A stretch of 64,000 nucleotides of DNA from JABMQB01 sp964575025 (GCA_964575025.1 CAZNPV010000010.1:26865-90864); one strand, 5' to 3'. Shown: positions 8,462 to 18,786, numbered from the stretch's first letter. Notes: a model not told the origin generated them from the sequence alone. Made by a program: numbers and translations.

Positions 8462-9399
8462 TGCCTGCTTTAAAATCCATTCTTGACATAGAACAATTCC
8501 TGCAGTTCGATAACCTCGAACTGATTGCCCGTGAAGTTGTGGAAGGATTTATAACCGGGCTTCACCGAAGTCCGTTTCATGGTTTTTCCGTTGAATTTGC
8601 GGAACACCGCCTTTACAACCAGGGGGAGTCAACAAAACATATCGACTGGAAGCTTTTTGCCCGTACGGACAAACTCTTTGTAAAACAGTATGAAGAGGAG
8701 ACGAACCTGCGATGCCAGCTTGTAATCGATACATCTTCCTCCATGTTATTCCCTTATTCAAAAGGGTCCAATCAACTTCGCAACAAACTCGTCTTTTCCG
8801 TATACAGTGCAGCAGCATTGATCTATCTCTTACGCAAACAACGCGATGCAGTAGGTCTGACCCTTTTCTCCGATGAAATAGAAGATCATCTGGATCCAAG
8901 GCTTTCCTCTGTGAATGCAGAACTGATGTACGGAAAACTCACCCACCTGATCCAACCCGAAAATTACCGGCTCAGGAAAACCACCGATACGACAGAAACT
9001 CTGCACCTGATCGCGGAAAAAATTCATAAACGTTCCCTGGTAATCATCTTCAGTGATATGATTGAGACCAATAAAACCGATGAACTTTTCCAGGCACTGC
9101 AACACCTTCGTTACAACAAACACGAAGTAATTCTTTTCCACGTAACCGATCACAAACAGGAAAGGGAATTCGGATTTTCGAACCGCCCGTATCGTTTTAT
9201 CGATCTCGAAACCGGTCACCAGATAAGATTTAATCCACACGAAGTGAAATCGCACTACATAGATACCGTAAAGAACTATTTCAACGAACTGAAAGTGAAG
9301 TGCGGCCAGTACCAGATCGACCTGGTTGAAGCCGATATAAACCAGGATTTTAAACAGGTCCTGTATGCTTACCTGCTGAAGCGGAAACGTTTTTTTTAG
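8461..9399 (+). CDS. DUF58 domain protein with a vWA-like fold
   Basis: A 312-residue DUF58 protein. The family often sits with MoxR-type AAA ATPases and von Willebrand A proteins and is thought to help in protein assembly or stress responses, but its chemistry is not established. The DUF58 core includes GESTKHIDWKLFART near residue 55, then a MIDAS-like DTSSSM at about residue 94 and a vWA-like region. The start overlaps the thioredoxin stop by one base. No MoxR gene is in the neighbourhood, which is unusual for the family in Bacteroidota. No membrane segment is visible. Confidence 0.85.
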   Translation: MPALKSILDIEQFLQFDNLELIAREVVEGFITGLHRSPFHGFSVEFAEHRLYNQGESTKHIDWKLFARTDKLFVKQYEEETNLRCQLVIDTSSSMLFPYSKGSNQLRNKLVFSVYSAAALIYLLRKQRDAVGLTLFSDEIEDHLDPRLSSVNAELMYGKLTHLIQPENYRLRKTTDTTETLHLIAEKIHKRSLVIIFSDMIETNKTDELFQALQHLRYNKHEVILFHVTDHKQEREFGFSNRPYRFIDLETGHQIRFNPHEVKSHYIDTVKNYFNELKVKCGQYQIDLVEADINQDFKQVLYAYLLKRKRFF

Positions 9400-9539
9400 G
9401 ACATCCGGGTCTTTTGCTTCACCGGTACAGCAATCCACCTTCGGATGATTTCCAACACTTCAGATATTATGGTCCTTGAAATTTTCTCATAATCACATGA
9501 CAGTTTACCTCTTCGATTATTCACACCCAAAAAGATAAA

Positions 9540-9652
9540 AACCGTAGATACGGTTGGAATCCGGCATTTGTGGCCTCTGAGTTTTCAACCAAACATTGTT
9601 AACTACTGAACACGCTGAAATGCCTATAAAAACTTTGTTTTGGCTATATTTG
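9540..9652 (+). promoter_or_regulatory. Dyad and -7 element upstream of parE
   Basis: The 272-base gap before parE holds a perfect 16-base palindrome-like dyad, AACCGTA-GA-TACGGTT (9540-9555), and TATATTTG at 9645-9652, which matches TAnnTTTG. No clear -33 TTG is at the right distance. The rest of the gap shows no coding potential to me. Confidence 0.4.
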
Positions 9653-9671
9653 AGGCAAAATTAAAAGGACT

Positions 9672-11507
9672 ATGACTCCGCAATACGACGAAAAGACAAT
9701 CAGAACACTGGATTGGCAGGAACATATACGGAAAAGGCCCGGAATGTATATCGGGAAACTGGGAGATGGTTCCTCAAACGACGATGGTATTTATGTGTTA
9801 CTGAAAGAAGTAATGGATAATTCTGTCGATGAATTTTTAATGGGAAATGGCAGACGGATTGAAGTAACCATTGACCAGCAGGAGGTGAAAGTGCGGGATT
9901 ACGGAAGAGGTATTCCGCTGGGGAAACTGGTCGATGTAGCCAGCAAAATGAATACCGGAGCCAAATACGATTCCAAAGTGTTTAAAAAATCCGTAGGGCT
10001 GAACGGAGTAGGCATTAAAGCCGTAAATGCCCTTTCGTCAGAATTCAATATCAGAACAATCCGTGAGGGCATAGCTAAAGAAGTAGCTTTCAGCAACGGC
10101 ATCAAAAAAAAGGAACGTGATCACAAAGGATTGGAGGAAGAAAACGGAACCATAGTAACCTTTAAACCCGATGAATCGATCTTCGGTGAGTATCATTATA
10201 TCAGCGACTATGTTGAAAATATGATGAAAAACTACACCTTCCTGAATTCAGGGCTTACCATTGAATTTAACGGGGAGAGATTTTATTCCAGAAACGGATT
10301 GCGGGATCTTCTGGAAGAGAATCTTAATCAGGATCCGATCTATCCGATCATTCATCTCAAAGGGGAGGATATTGAGATTGCCCTTACCCACGGAAACCAA
10401 TACGGTGAAGATTATTATTCTTTTGTAAACGGACAGCATACAACCCAGGGGGGTACTCATCTCCAGGCCTTCCGGGAAGTGTTGATAAAGACCATTCGCG
10501 ATTTTTACAAAAAAGATTTTGAACCATCTGACATCCGGGCATCCATTGTGGCTGCCTTAAGCATAAAGGTGGAAGAACCTGTTTTTGAATCACAAACCAA
10601 AACAAAACTGGGCTCCCGGGATATTGGCCCCAATGGGCCATCGGTGCGTCAGCATGTAGGCAACTTTCTTCAGAAGGAGCTGGATAATTACCTGCATAAA
10701 AACCCGGAAACTGCAGAAAATATGCTTCGCCGGATTATTGAATCAGAAAGAGAAAGAAAAGCCATCTCCGGTGTAAAAAAACTGGCAAAACAACGGGCAA
10801 AAAAAGCAAACCTTCATAACAGAAAACTTCGTGATTGCCGGATCCATTATAACAGCAACGAAGAAAGAAAAGAGGAAACCTCTATTTTCATCACAGAAGG
10901 GGATTCAGCAAGCGGTTCCATCACAAAATCACGGGATGTAAACACCCAGGCCGTTTTCAGCCTTAAAGGAAAACCGCTGAATACCTATGGCTTGTCAAAA
11001 AAAGTAGTGTATGAAAATGAAGAATTTAATCTGCTTCAGGCTGCTTTGAATATTGAGGAAAGCATTGAAGACCTCCGATACAACAAAATCATTATCGCTA
11101 CCGATGCCGATGTGGATGGAATGCATATCCGGTTATTGCTGATCACTTTTTTTCTGCAATTCTTTCCGGAACTGATTAAAAAAGGACATGTTTTTATTTT
11201 GCAGACCCCCCTCTTCAGGGTCAGAGATAAAAAGAAAACATGGTATTGTTATTCGGAAGAAGAAAAACAAAAAGCAATAAAAAGATTACAGGGAAAACCT
11301 GAAATTACCCGGTTCAAGGGATTGGGAGAGATCTCACCCGATGAATTCAAACATTTCATCGGGAAAAATATCCGGCTCGATCCGGTTCAATTAAAAAAAC
11401 ATGAATCAGTGATCCAGATGCTTGATTTCTACATGGGGAAGAACACCGCGCAAAGGCAGGATTTTATTATTGATAATCTGTATGTTGAAAAAGACGAGGT
11501 TGCCTGA
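9672..11507 (+). CDS. parE: DNA topoisomerase IV subunit B
   Basis: The ATPase subunit of a type IIA topoisomerase, 611 residues. The GHKL ATPase domain has EVMDNSVDEF near residue 46, DYGRGIPLGK and GLNGVGIKAVNALS. The transducer follows, and the Toprim domain has FITEGDSASGS near 408 and TDADVDGMHI near 477, which hold the metal-binding residues. The length is that of ParE rather than the longer GyrB, and the partner gene 81 bases downstream is parC-like. Together they would decatenate daughter chromosomes. I call it ParE rather than GyrB by length, pairing and style of the C-terminus. Confidence 0.92.
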   Translation: MTPQYDEKTIRTLDWQEHIRKRPGMYIGKLGDGSSNDDGIYVLLKEVMDNSVDEFLMGNGRRIEVTIDQQEVKVRDYGRGIPLGKLVDVASKMNTGAKYDSKVFKKSVGLNGVGIKAVNALSSEFNIRTIREGIAKEVAFSNGIKKKERDHKGLEEENGTIVTFKPDESIFGEYHYISDYVENMMKNYTFLNSGLTIEFNGERFYSRNGLRDLLEENLNQDPIYPIIHLKGEDIEIALTHGNQYGEDYYSFVNGQHTTQGGTHLQAFREVLIKTIRDFYKKDFEPSDIRASIVAALSIKVEEPVFESQTKTKLGSRDIGPNGPSVRQHVGNFLQKELDNYLHKNPETAENMLRRIIESERERKAISGVKKLAKQRAKKANLHNRKLRDCRIHYNSNEERKEETSIFITEGDSASGSITKSRDVNTQAVFSLKGKPLNTYGLSKKVVYENEEFNLLQAALNIEESIEDLRYNKIIIATDADVDGMHIRLLLITFFLQFFPELIKKGHVFILQTPLFRVRDKKKTWYCYSEEEKQKAIKRLQGKPEITRFKGLGEISPDEFKHFIGKNIRLDPVQLKKHESVIQMLDFYMGKNTAQRQDFIIDNLYVEKDEVA

Positions 11508-11588
11508 TGGTGATTCCGGAAAAGGCAGGGTTATTCCTTTCATGGACCGGTTTTGTAACGTTAACTTTTACACAGGAGAATAATAAGG

Positions 11589-14198
11589 ATGTCGGAAGAG
11601 ATTAGTAACCAGGAAGAAAATAAAGAACAGGTAACCTATTTGTCAGGGATGTACCGTGACTGGTTTCTGGATTATGCCTCCTATGTCATTCTTGAGAGAG
11701 CGGTACCTTATATAAACGACGGGCTGAAGCCTGTTCAGCGGAGGATACTGCATGCCATGAAGGAGTTGGATGATGGCCGTTTTAATAAAGTGGCCAATAT
11801 CATTGGCCATACAATGCAGTATCATCCCCATGGCGACGCTTCCATCGGGGATGCCCTTGTTCAGTTGGGGCAAAAAGACCTGTTAATTGAAACACAGGGA
11901 AACTGGGGAAATATTCATACCGGGGACAGCGCAGCTGCTCCGCGTTATATTGAGGCCAGGCTATCTAAATTCGCCCTCGAAGTGCTCTTTAACCCAAAAA
12001 CCACGGAATGGAAAATTTCGTATGACGGACGAAAAAAGGAACCGCTGACCCTTCCGGTGAAATTTCCCCTGTTGCTGGCTCAGGGAGTGGATGGCATCGC
12101 GGTCGGACTGGCATCCAAACTTCTGCCGCACAACTTTAATGAATTGCTGAATGCTTCCATTGCCTACCTGAAAGGAAAACCCTTTGAACTCAACCCCGAT
12201 TTTCCTACCGGCGGTTCCGCCGACTTCAGCAGATACAACGACGGACTCCGGGGCGGGGTGGTTAAAATACGGGCTAAAATAGAAAAATACGATAACAAAA
12301 CACTGGTTATTAAAGAACTGCCCTTCGGGAAAAATACAACCACCCTGATTGACTCCATTATTAAGGCCAACGATAAAGAGAAAATCAAAATAAAAAAAAT
12401 TGACGACAATACCGCCGAGCATGTGGAAATAATCGTTCACCTTGCTGCCGGAGTGTCTTCCGATAAAACCATAGATGCCCTGTATGCTTTTACCGATTGC
12501 GAAACTACCCTGTCGCCCAACTCCTGTGTCATTGAAAATGACAAACCTCTGTTCATCGGCGTCACAGAGATCCTGAAAAAATCAGCCGATGCTACGCTGG
12601 AATTGCTCAAACATGAACTTCAGATAAAAAAAGCGGAACTGGAAGAGTCCTGGCATGCTTCCATGCTGGAAAAAATATTCATCGAAGAGCGAATTTACAA
12701 AGACAAACCATTTGAACAGGCAGAAAATATGGACCAGGCAGTCAGACATGTAGACAAAAGACTGGATCCCTGGAAGCCGAAATTAAAAAGCGAGGTTACC
12801 CGCGAAAACATCCTTAAACTGATGGAAATCCGCATGGCCCGCATTATGAAATTCAACTCCGATAAAGCCAGCGAGAACCTGATAACCATAGAAGATGAAA
12901 TTGATGAAGTGATCCATAACCTGGAAAATATCGTCCCTTATACCATCCAATGGTTTACCTACCTTAAAAATAAATATGGCAAAGGAAAAGAGCGCAAGAC
13001 GGAAATCCGGAGTTTTGAAAATATTGTTGCCACCAAAGTGGTAGTGGCCAATGAGAAACTGTATGTCGATCGCCAGGAAGGATTTATGGGAACCGGATTG
13101 AAAAAAGCCGAATACGTATGCGACTGTTCCGACATTGATGATATTATTGTGTTCAGGAGAGATGGGTCCTATTTTGTTACTAAAATTTCTGAAAAAGCAT
13201 TTATCGGGAAACACCCCTTATACCTGGCAGTATTCAAAAAGAACGACAAACGGACCATTTACAATGTCATATACCGTGACGGTAAATCCGGTTATTCCTA
13301 CATGAAAAGGTTTTCCGTAACAGGCGTAACCCGCGATAAAGAATATGACCTGACGAAAGGATCCAAAGGATCAAGAATTCTCTATTTCTCGGCCAATCCC
13401 AACGGCGAAGCCGAAGTTCTGAAAGTTATCCTCAAACCGAAAGCCAGGCTTAAAAAGCAGATATTTGAGACAGATCTGGGCGAACTGACTATCAAAGGGC
13501 GGCAGGCTATGGGAAATATACTGACCAAATATGAAGTACACAAAATCTCCCTGAAGGAAAAAGGGGTTTCCACCCTGGGAGGCCGGAAAATATGGTTCGA
13601 TCCCGATGTGCTCCGCTTAAATGCTGAAAGCAGAGGCAAATACCTGGGGGAATTTTCCGGAGAGGATAAAATCCTGGGATTATACAAAAACGGCGAATTC
13701 CAGTTATACAATTATGACCTGAGCAACCATTTCGACGGAAATATCCTTCTGATTGAAAAATATGACAGGGGAAAAGTTCTGTCGGCTGTTTATTACGATG
13801 CCAAATTGAAATATTATTATCTGAAACGCTTTGAAATTGATGAACCTGAAGGAAAAAGAATTCGTTTTGTAGGGGATAGCAACGAAAACAAACTCGTAAG
13901 CATCACCTGGGTCAGATATCCACGGTTTGAAATTGAGTTTGGCGGGAAAAATGCAGAACGTGAAAATGAAATCATCGAAGTAGCTGAGTTTATCGGTGTT
14001 AAATCATGGAAGGCAAAAGGAAAAAGGCTGACCAATTACCAGGTTGAAAATATCAAAGAACTTGAACCGGTTATAAAAGACGAACACGATTCGCCCGAAA
14101 AAGAGGAACCCAAAGAAGAAACGAACGATTTTGACGACATCCCCTTTGAAGTGAAACGCCCGGGGAAAGACGATCCCAGTCAGATGTCTCTTTTTTAA
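11589..14198 (+). CDS. parC: DNA topoisomerase IV subunit A
   Basis: The DNA-cleaving subunit of topoisomerase IV, 869 residues. The winged-helix and tower regions include YHPHGDASIGDALVQLG and GNIHTGDSAAAPRYIEARL, whose tyrosine (near residue 120) is the expected covalent catalytic residue. The C-terminal part holds degenerate beta-pinwheel repeats, and the last 60 residues are an acidic tail that ends in SQMSLF. It follows parE with a GGAGAA-like ribosome-binding site and surely acts with it. The acidic tail is typical of Bacteroidota orthologues. Confidence 0.93.
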   Translation: MSEEISNQEENKEQVTYLSGMYRDWFLDYASYVILERAVPYINDGLKPVQRRILHAMKELDDGRFNKVANIIGHTMQYHPHGDASIGDALVQLGQKDLLIETQGNWGNIHTGDSAAAPRYIEARLSKFALEVLFNPKTTEWKISYDGRKKEPLTLPVKFPLLLAQGVDGIAVGLASKLLPHNFNELLNASIAYLKGKPFELNPDFPTGGSADFSRYNDGLRGGVVKIRAKIEKYDNKTLVIKELPFGKNTTTLIDSIIKANDKEKIKIKKIDDNTAEHVEIIVHLAAGVSSDKTIDALYAFTDCETTLSPNSCVIENDKPLFIGVTEILKKSADATLELLKHELQIKKAELEESWHASMLEKIFIEERIYKDKPFEQAENMDQAVRHVDKRLDPWKPKLKSEVTRENILKLMEIRMARIMKFNSDKASENLITIEDEIDEVIHNLENIVPYTIQWFTYLKNKYGKGKERKTEIRSFENIVATKVVVANEKLYVDRQEGFMGTGLKKAEYVCDCSDIDDIIVFRRDGSYFVTKISEKAFIGKHPLYLAVFKKNDKRTIYNVIYRDGKSGYSYMKRFSVTGVTRDKEYDLTKGSKGSRILYFSANPNGEAEVLKVILKPKARLKKQIFETDLGELTIKGRQAMGNILTKYEVHKISLKEKGVSTLGGRKIWFDPDVLRLNAESRGKYLGEFSGEDKILGLYKNGEFQLYNYDLSNHFDGNILLIEKYDRGKVLSAVYYDAKLKYYYLKRFEIDEPEGKRIRFVGDSNENKLVSITWVRYPRFEIEFGGKNAERENEIIEVAEFIGVKSWKAKGKRLTNYQVENIKELEPVIKDEHDSPEKEEPKEETNDFDDIPFEVKRPGKDDPSQMSLF

Positions 14199-14238
14199 AT
14201 GAAAACAGGGTACAACAGAATCCGTACGAAAGTATTTC

Positions 14239-14269
14239 TTGCCGTTTTACGTTTTACTTGTTACCTTTG
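14239..14269 (+). promoter_or_regulatory. Promoter for shikimate kinase
   Basis: TTG at 14239-14241, 20 bases, TACCTTTG at 14262-14269: an exact Bacteroidota consensus. The gene starts 24 bases downstream. Confidence 0.65.
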
Positions 14270-14292
14270 ACTTACCACATTGAACCGGATGT

Positions 14293-14787
14293 ATGAGAAT
14301 TTATCTTATCGGCTATATGGGAAGCGGTAAATCAACGTTGGGACGAAAACTGGCCCACAAACTGGGATTGCAGTTTGTGGATATGGACCATTACATCGAA
14401 CAAAGGAATTACAAAACCGTTCCTCAGATCTTCGAAGAAGAAGGCGAGGAAGCATTCAGAAAAAAAGAACGTCAGGCATTGGAAGAACTCTCAGAATTCA
14501 CCGATCTGGTCATTGCGACCGGAGGTGGTGCCCCCTGTTTTTTTGATAATATGGACCTGATGAACCGGACAGGGAAGACAATTTACCTGGACATCCATCC
14601 CGAAATACTGGCTCACCGGCTTACGCTTTCAAAAACCGAAAGGCCACTTATCAAAGGAAAGTCTGAAGCCGAACTGATCCGTTTTATTGACGAGACACTC
14701 GAAAAAAGGAGCAGGTTTTATAAACAGGCACAGTTTAAAATAAAAAACCCGGATATAAACCCGGATGAGCTGTTGAAGATTCTGTAG
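14293..14787 (+). CDS. aroK: Shikimate kinase
   Basis: A 164-residue shikimate kinase of the chorismate pathway, which phosphorylates shikimate at O3. The Walker A loop is GYMGSGKST at residues 7-15. FVDMDHYIEQR holds the shikimate-binding aspartate, the lid region includes ERPLI, and VIATGGGAP is the shikimate-contacting glycine run. The length is normal. It has a strong promoter of its own and no other aro gene is nearby, so it is probably a single-gene unit. Confidence 0.95.
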   Translation: MRIYLIGYMGSGKSTLGRKLAHKLGLQFVDMDHYIEQRNYKTVPQIFEEEGEEAFRKKERQALEELSEFTDLVIATGGGAPCFFDNMDLMNRTGKTIYLDIHPEILAHRLTLSKTERPLIKGKSEAELIRFIDETLEKRSRFYKQAQFKIKNPDINPDELLKIL

Positions 14788-14856
14788 TGAAACGAGCTGG
14801 ATTTGATACACACTTAGCTTTTAAAACAAGGATTGGACATCTAAAACAATAAAAGT

Positions 14857-16113
14857 ATGATCAAAAAAAATGTTCTTATAGGGGTAGCAATCTGTGTTGC
14901 TTTCAGTGCCATGGCACAGAAAAATACAGACAAAGGAAAAATGGAAGTCATTGAACAGGGAGAAGGGTACTACTACGAATCCATTCTGAAAGATATAAAC
15001 GCTGTGAATGAATCCCTGAAAGAGAAAGAGCCGTTCAAACGCTTTATTATGGATCAATCGGGTATGGAGCTCCCCAATGATGCAACTCTTTATACATCAG
15101 AATGGTGCCATCCTACGGAATCGCAGGGCAATGGAGGAACCTGCTGGTGCTTCTCCACAACTTCGATGATTGAATCCGAGATTTTCAGGCAAACGGGAAA
15201 AAAGGTGGAACTTTCAGAAATGTACACCGTGTATTGGGAATATGTTGAAAAGGCCAGACGCTATATTGAAAAACGGGGGGATTCCCATTTCAGTGAGGGC
15301 TCAGAAGCAAATGCCGTAACCCGTATTATGAATACGTATGGAGCAGTCCCTAAAAGTGCCTATTCCGGGTTGCTGCACGGCAGAAAATTCCATACCCATG
15401 CAGATATGGTGAGAGAGATGCAGGGATTTCTGACTTCCATGAAAGAGTCCGAAGCATGGAATCTCAGTTACGGACTTGAGACCATCAAAGCCATTATGAA
15501 CCACTACATGGGCGAACCACCGGCAGAGTTTATCGCGGAAGGAAAAACCTATACCCCGGAAACCTACCTTAGGGAGTACCTCCGGCTGAATCCCAACGAC
15601 CTTGTGGAAATACTTTCGTATAAACAGGAACCCTACTGGGAACGGGTCGAATACAAAGTCCCGGATAACTGGTGGCACAGCAATGAGTACTACAATGTAC
15701 CGCTCGATGTTTTTATGGATGCCCTGAAAAGCGCCATAAAAAACGGATATACCCTGAGTATCGGAGGAGATGTCTCAGAATCCGGATTCAGCCGCGAAAC
15801 CAATTGCGCCATCATTCCTGATTTTGATATTCCCTCAGATTTTATCAACGAAGATGCCAGACAATTCCGGTTCTCCAACCAGACAACCACCGACGACCAC
15901 GGAATGCATCTGATCGGAATCCTTGAAAATTATAAAAACTCCGGAGAAGACTGGTTCCTGATAAAAGATTCAAGTTCCGGTTCCAGAAATGTAGGCGAAG
16001 AAGATCCCCGCTTTGGGTACTATTTCTTTCACGAAGATTACATAAAACTTAAAATGATGGGATTTACCGTCCATAAGGAGGCCGTGAAGGAGATTCTGAA
16101 AAAATTTGAGTGA
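14857..16113 (+). CDS. Secreted C1B-family cysteine peptidase with an altered third catalytic residue
   Basis: A 418-residue papain-fold protein related to bleomycin hydrolase/PepC. Residues 1-20 are a signal peptide ending in AMA. The nucleophile is Cys96 in GGTCWCFSTT, and the histidine is His348 or His351 in DDHGMHLIG. In the position of the usual VKNSWG the sequence reads IKDSSSG, so the third catalytic residue is Asp371 instead of Asn and the tryptophan is lost. The enzyme may still work, since this variant seems to recur in Bacteroidota, but it is not the textbook triad. The stop overlaps the GTG start of the MFS gene by four bases (16110-16113), so the two are translationally coupled. 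Confidence 0.85.
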   Translation: MIKKNVLIGVAICVAFSAMAQKNTDKGKMEVIEQGEGYYYESILKDINAVNESLKEKEPFKRFIMDQSGMELPNDATLYTSEWCHPTESQGNGGTCWCFSTTSMIESEIFRQTGKKVELSEMYTVYWEYVEKARRYIEKRGDSHFSEGSEANAVTRIMNTYGAVPKSAYSGLLHGRKFHTHADMVREMQGFLTSMKESEAWNLSYGLETIKAIMNHYMGEPPAEFIAEGKTYTPETYLREYLRLNPNDLVEILSYKQEPYWERVEYKVPDNWWHSNEYYNVPLDVFMDALKSAIKNGYTLSIGGDVSESGFSRETNCAIIPDFDIPSDFINEDARQFRFSNQTTTDDHGMHLIGILENYKNSGEDWFLIKDSSSGSRNVGEEDPRFGYYFFHEDYIKLKMMGFTVHKEAVKEILKKFE

Positions 16114-17348
16114 GCAACTTTGTAAAAAACAGGCAATATTATAAATTCAGTTCATATGGATTCTTAAAGAACCTTCGGTTTTTTGAGGCATTTTTTATAT
16201 TGTTCCTGGTTGAAAAAGGGATGAGTTATACCCAGATCGGGATTCTTTATGCCGTCCGGGAAATCAGCACCAATGTGCTGGAGATTCCCTCAGGGATTGT
16301 TGCCGATACCTGGGGCCGTAAAAAATCGTTAATGGGTTCGCTTACCGCTTACATTGTTTCCTTCCTTGTATTCTATGGGTCCGGTAATTTCTGGCTATTC
16401 CTTCTGGCCTTCATTCTTTATGGTACAGGCGATGCTTTTCGCACCGGAACGCATAAAGGAATGATTATGGATTATCTGAGGCTGAATCACTGGGAAGATC
16501 AGAAAATAATCTATTACGGACACACCCGCTCCTGGTCTCAGAAAGGTTCTGCTCTTTCCTCACTGATTGCCGGAATTATTGTTTTTTACAGTGGTTCGTA
16601 CCAGCATATTTTCCTCTATTCGGTCATTCCCTACCTACTGAATCTTTTTCTGATTTTCTCTTATCCTTCTGAGATAAACCGATCGGAGCATAGAGAAAAT
16701 CCGGAAGGAAAAAGACAATTCTTATTTATGGTCAAATCGTTGGCAAAGATTATCCGGAAACCACAGGTGCTGGGAATTATAAACACTACAGCCCTTCATT
16801 CGGCTTATCTGCAAGCCATTAAGGATTACATCCAACCCGTAATGGCCAGTGTGGCTCTCTTAATTCCTGTATTGGTACATGCAGATACCGAAAAGAAAAA
16901 CGGGGTGGTTATCGGAGTGTTTTATTTTTTTATTTACCTCGCAAGTTCCTGGGCATCAAAGATGTCAGCAAGCGTTGCAGCAAAAAATAAAACCCATATT
17001 GCGTATCTGACCTTGCTGGCCGGACTCTTATCCGGCATGATTTCCGGCCTTTTTTATATGGTTTCCTGGCAGGTTATGGCACTGATCGCTTTTGTCGGGA
17101 TCTATCTGGTTGAAAATATTAGAAAACCTTTTCTGACCGGTTTTATTGCAGACCATGTACCGTATGAAAACCTGGTTTCTGTCATTTCAGCCCAATCTTT
17201 GTTAAAAACCATTATGACAGCAGTGATCGCATTTCTGGCTGGATTTATTGCCGACCGGTTAGGGATTGGCACGGCCATTATGGCGGTTTCCCTGCTGCTC
17301 CTTATTCTGTCTGCAGGGGTTCCCCTGGCAACAAAAAAGAAGCTATAA
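16110..17348 (+). CDS. MFS transporter
   Basis: A 412-residue major facilitator with about twelve membrane segments. The loop between segments 2 and 3 carries the family signature as GIVADTWGRKKS. It starts with GTG inside the stop of the peptidase gene. Coupling with a secreted peptidase suggests uptake or export of a small peptide or amino acid, but the substrate is not evident from sequence. The downstream neighbour is convergent. The 163 bases to that gene show no strong hairpin. Confidence 0.85.
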   Translation: MSNFVKNRQYYKFSSYGFLKNLRFFEAFFILFLVEKGMSYTQIGILYAVREISTNVLEIPSGIVADTWGRKKSLMGSLTAYIVSFLVFYGSGNFWLFLLAFILYGTGDAFRTGTHKGMIMDYLRLNHWEDQKIIYYGHTRSWSQKGSALSSLIAGIIVFYSGSYQHIFLYSVIPYLLNLFLIFSYPSEINRSEHRENPEGKRQFLFMVKSLAKIIRKPQVLGIINTTALHSAYLQAIKDYIQPVMASVALLIPVLVHADTEKKNGVVIGVFYFFIYLASSWASKMSASVAAKNKTHIAYLTLLAGLLSGMISGLFYMVSWQVMALIAFVGIYLVENIRKPFLTGFIADHVPYENLVSVISAQSLLKTIMTAVIAFLAGFIADRLGIGTAIMAVSLLLLILSAGVPLATKKKL

Positions 17349-17511
17349 CCGGAACCCCGGGAAACCAACAAAATGTAAGGGAGCTGACCCTGAAATTATG
17401 GGAACAATGCCTCCTTCGATTTTGTAAGGAAGGTTTATCTGGCAGCTTTTATGTCTGTCAGCTACCTGGAAAATTCTTCGTACGGAATAAGCTGAGGAGA
17501 GGATTCAAAGG

Positions 17512-18786
17512 TTAAATCTTCGGAGCATACTCCAGCAAATATTTTTCTGCCTCCACATTCCAGAGGCCATTGGTCTTCGCAACCCTTTTTGCCAGTTCTG
17601 AGAACAGAGGATCTTTTTTTCCGGATTTTTCAAAATCATCGATCGCAGTCAGGGGCATTTGGATATGGGTATAGATCAGTTTTTTCCCTCCGGGTATCGC
17701 AGGCAGGTTCAGAGTGGTATTAATTACGGCATTCAACCCGCCGATGTGGGTTACCAGTCCTGCGGGATCCAGCCCTTCAGCCATACATTTCAGAGCTTCG
17801 ACCATGTCGTCCTTGTTGCCACCTGATGTACCTACGATGTGTGTAGATGCATAATGAACATTGTAGAAATTCATTTTAGCAGAAAATTCCGGATCTGCCG
17901 GGCCGGCAAAAAAGTTCAGGCATCCGTCGTTGGCAAGAAGGGCATCTCCCTGTTCGACTACCTGTGTGACCGGGGCAAAAACAAACACATCATCGTATCT
18001 TTTCCCCTCCGTCAGATTTTTCATGACCGACACCGGATCGGGAATCTTTCCTGTGTTGAGATAAACCAGTTCTATGCCTTTCCCTTTTGCGTGGTGGGGA
18101 GGCAAAATTGTGGTGGCCCGGTCGAGTCTTTCCTGTGAAATGTCCGTCACTACAAGCAAGGATGGTTTCCGGTCTTTCCGGTTGATTGCATAATTGATCG
18201 CAGCCAGTCCCATGGGACCTACACCGGCAAGGATCGCCATCTTTCCTCCATTCTTTATTTCCATCCGGTGATGGTATGACCCCGGTTGCGTATGATAGCT
18301 TGCATGCATCGCCCCGATGACACACGATAAGGGTTCAGCCAGCGAAGCCGGGTAAAATCCCGGCCCCTGGTATGCCAGAAGGCAATCCTGAACCAGCACA
18401 TCCCGGGGGATAATCACGTAAGTAGCATCCCCCCCAATATAGGGATAGGAATATCCGGGTGCGCTTAACACTCCCACCGGACCGTCCTCATAATAAATGG
18501 CCGGCTGAATGGAAAATTTCTGCCCCGGGTGAAACCTGTGTTGCCATTGGCTCCCCACTTCCAGAATCTCTCCGGAAAATTCATGCCCGATAATGGGTGG
18601 ATTCACGGAAACATCATCCGGAACCCGTTTGTGATCCGTACCCTGTTTGGCTGCTTTCCAGGAAGACATACAAAGGCTGTCTGAAACAACCTTTGCCAGA
18701 ATTTCATCTTCTTTGATTGCAGGAAGCTCAAACTCTTCCAGTCGTAAGTCTTCCTTTCCGTATAATCGTACTGCTTTTGTGTTCAT
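17512..18786 (-). CDS. Zinc-type alcohol dehydrogenase, sorbose-1-phosphate-reductase-like
   Basis: A 424-residue medium-chain dehydrogenase/reductase. The N-terminal GroES-like domain contains PPIIGHEFSGEILEVG near residue 65, and the Rossmann domain begins at KMAILAGVGPMGLAAINYA near 185. It would oxidise or reduce an alcohol or sugar phosphate with NAD(P). The closest function I recognise is the L-sorbose-1-phosphate reductase-like group, which occurs beside aldolase/SDR fusions. It is the last gene of the leftward catabolic cluster and starts 40 bases after the aldolase/SDR stop. The substrate is inferred only. Confidence 0.8.
   Translation of the reverse strand: MNTKAVRLYGKEDLRLEEFELPAIKEDEILAKVVSDSLCMSSWKAAKQGTDHKRVPDDVSVNPPIIGHEFSGEILEVGSQWQHRFHPGQKFSIQPAIYYEDGPVGVLSAPGYSYPYIGGDATYVIIPRDVLVQDCLLAYQGPGFYPASLAEPLSCVIGAMHASYHTQPGSYHHRMEIKNGGKMAILAGVGPMGLAAINYAINRKDRKPSLLVVTDISQERLDRATTILPPHHAKGKGIELVYLNTGKIPDPVSVMKNLTEGKRYDDVFVFAPVTQVVEQGDALLANDGCLNFFAGPADPEFSAKMNFYNVHYASTHIVGTSGGNKDDMVEALKCMAEGLDPAGLVTHIGGLNAVINTTLNLPAIPGGKKLIYTHIQMPLTAIDDFEKSGKKDPLFSELAKRVAKTNGLWNVEAEKYLLEYAPKI

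Noticed and set aside
9400..9671. A small gene or RNA before parE
   Set aside because: The longest plus-strand frame is 15 codons and there is no T-tailed hairpin; only a short dyad and a promoter element are supported.
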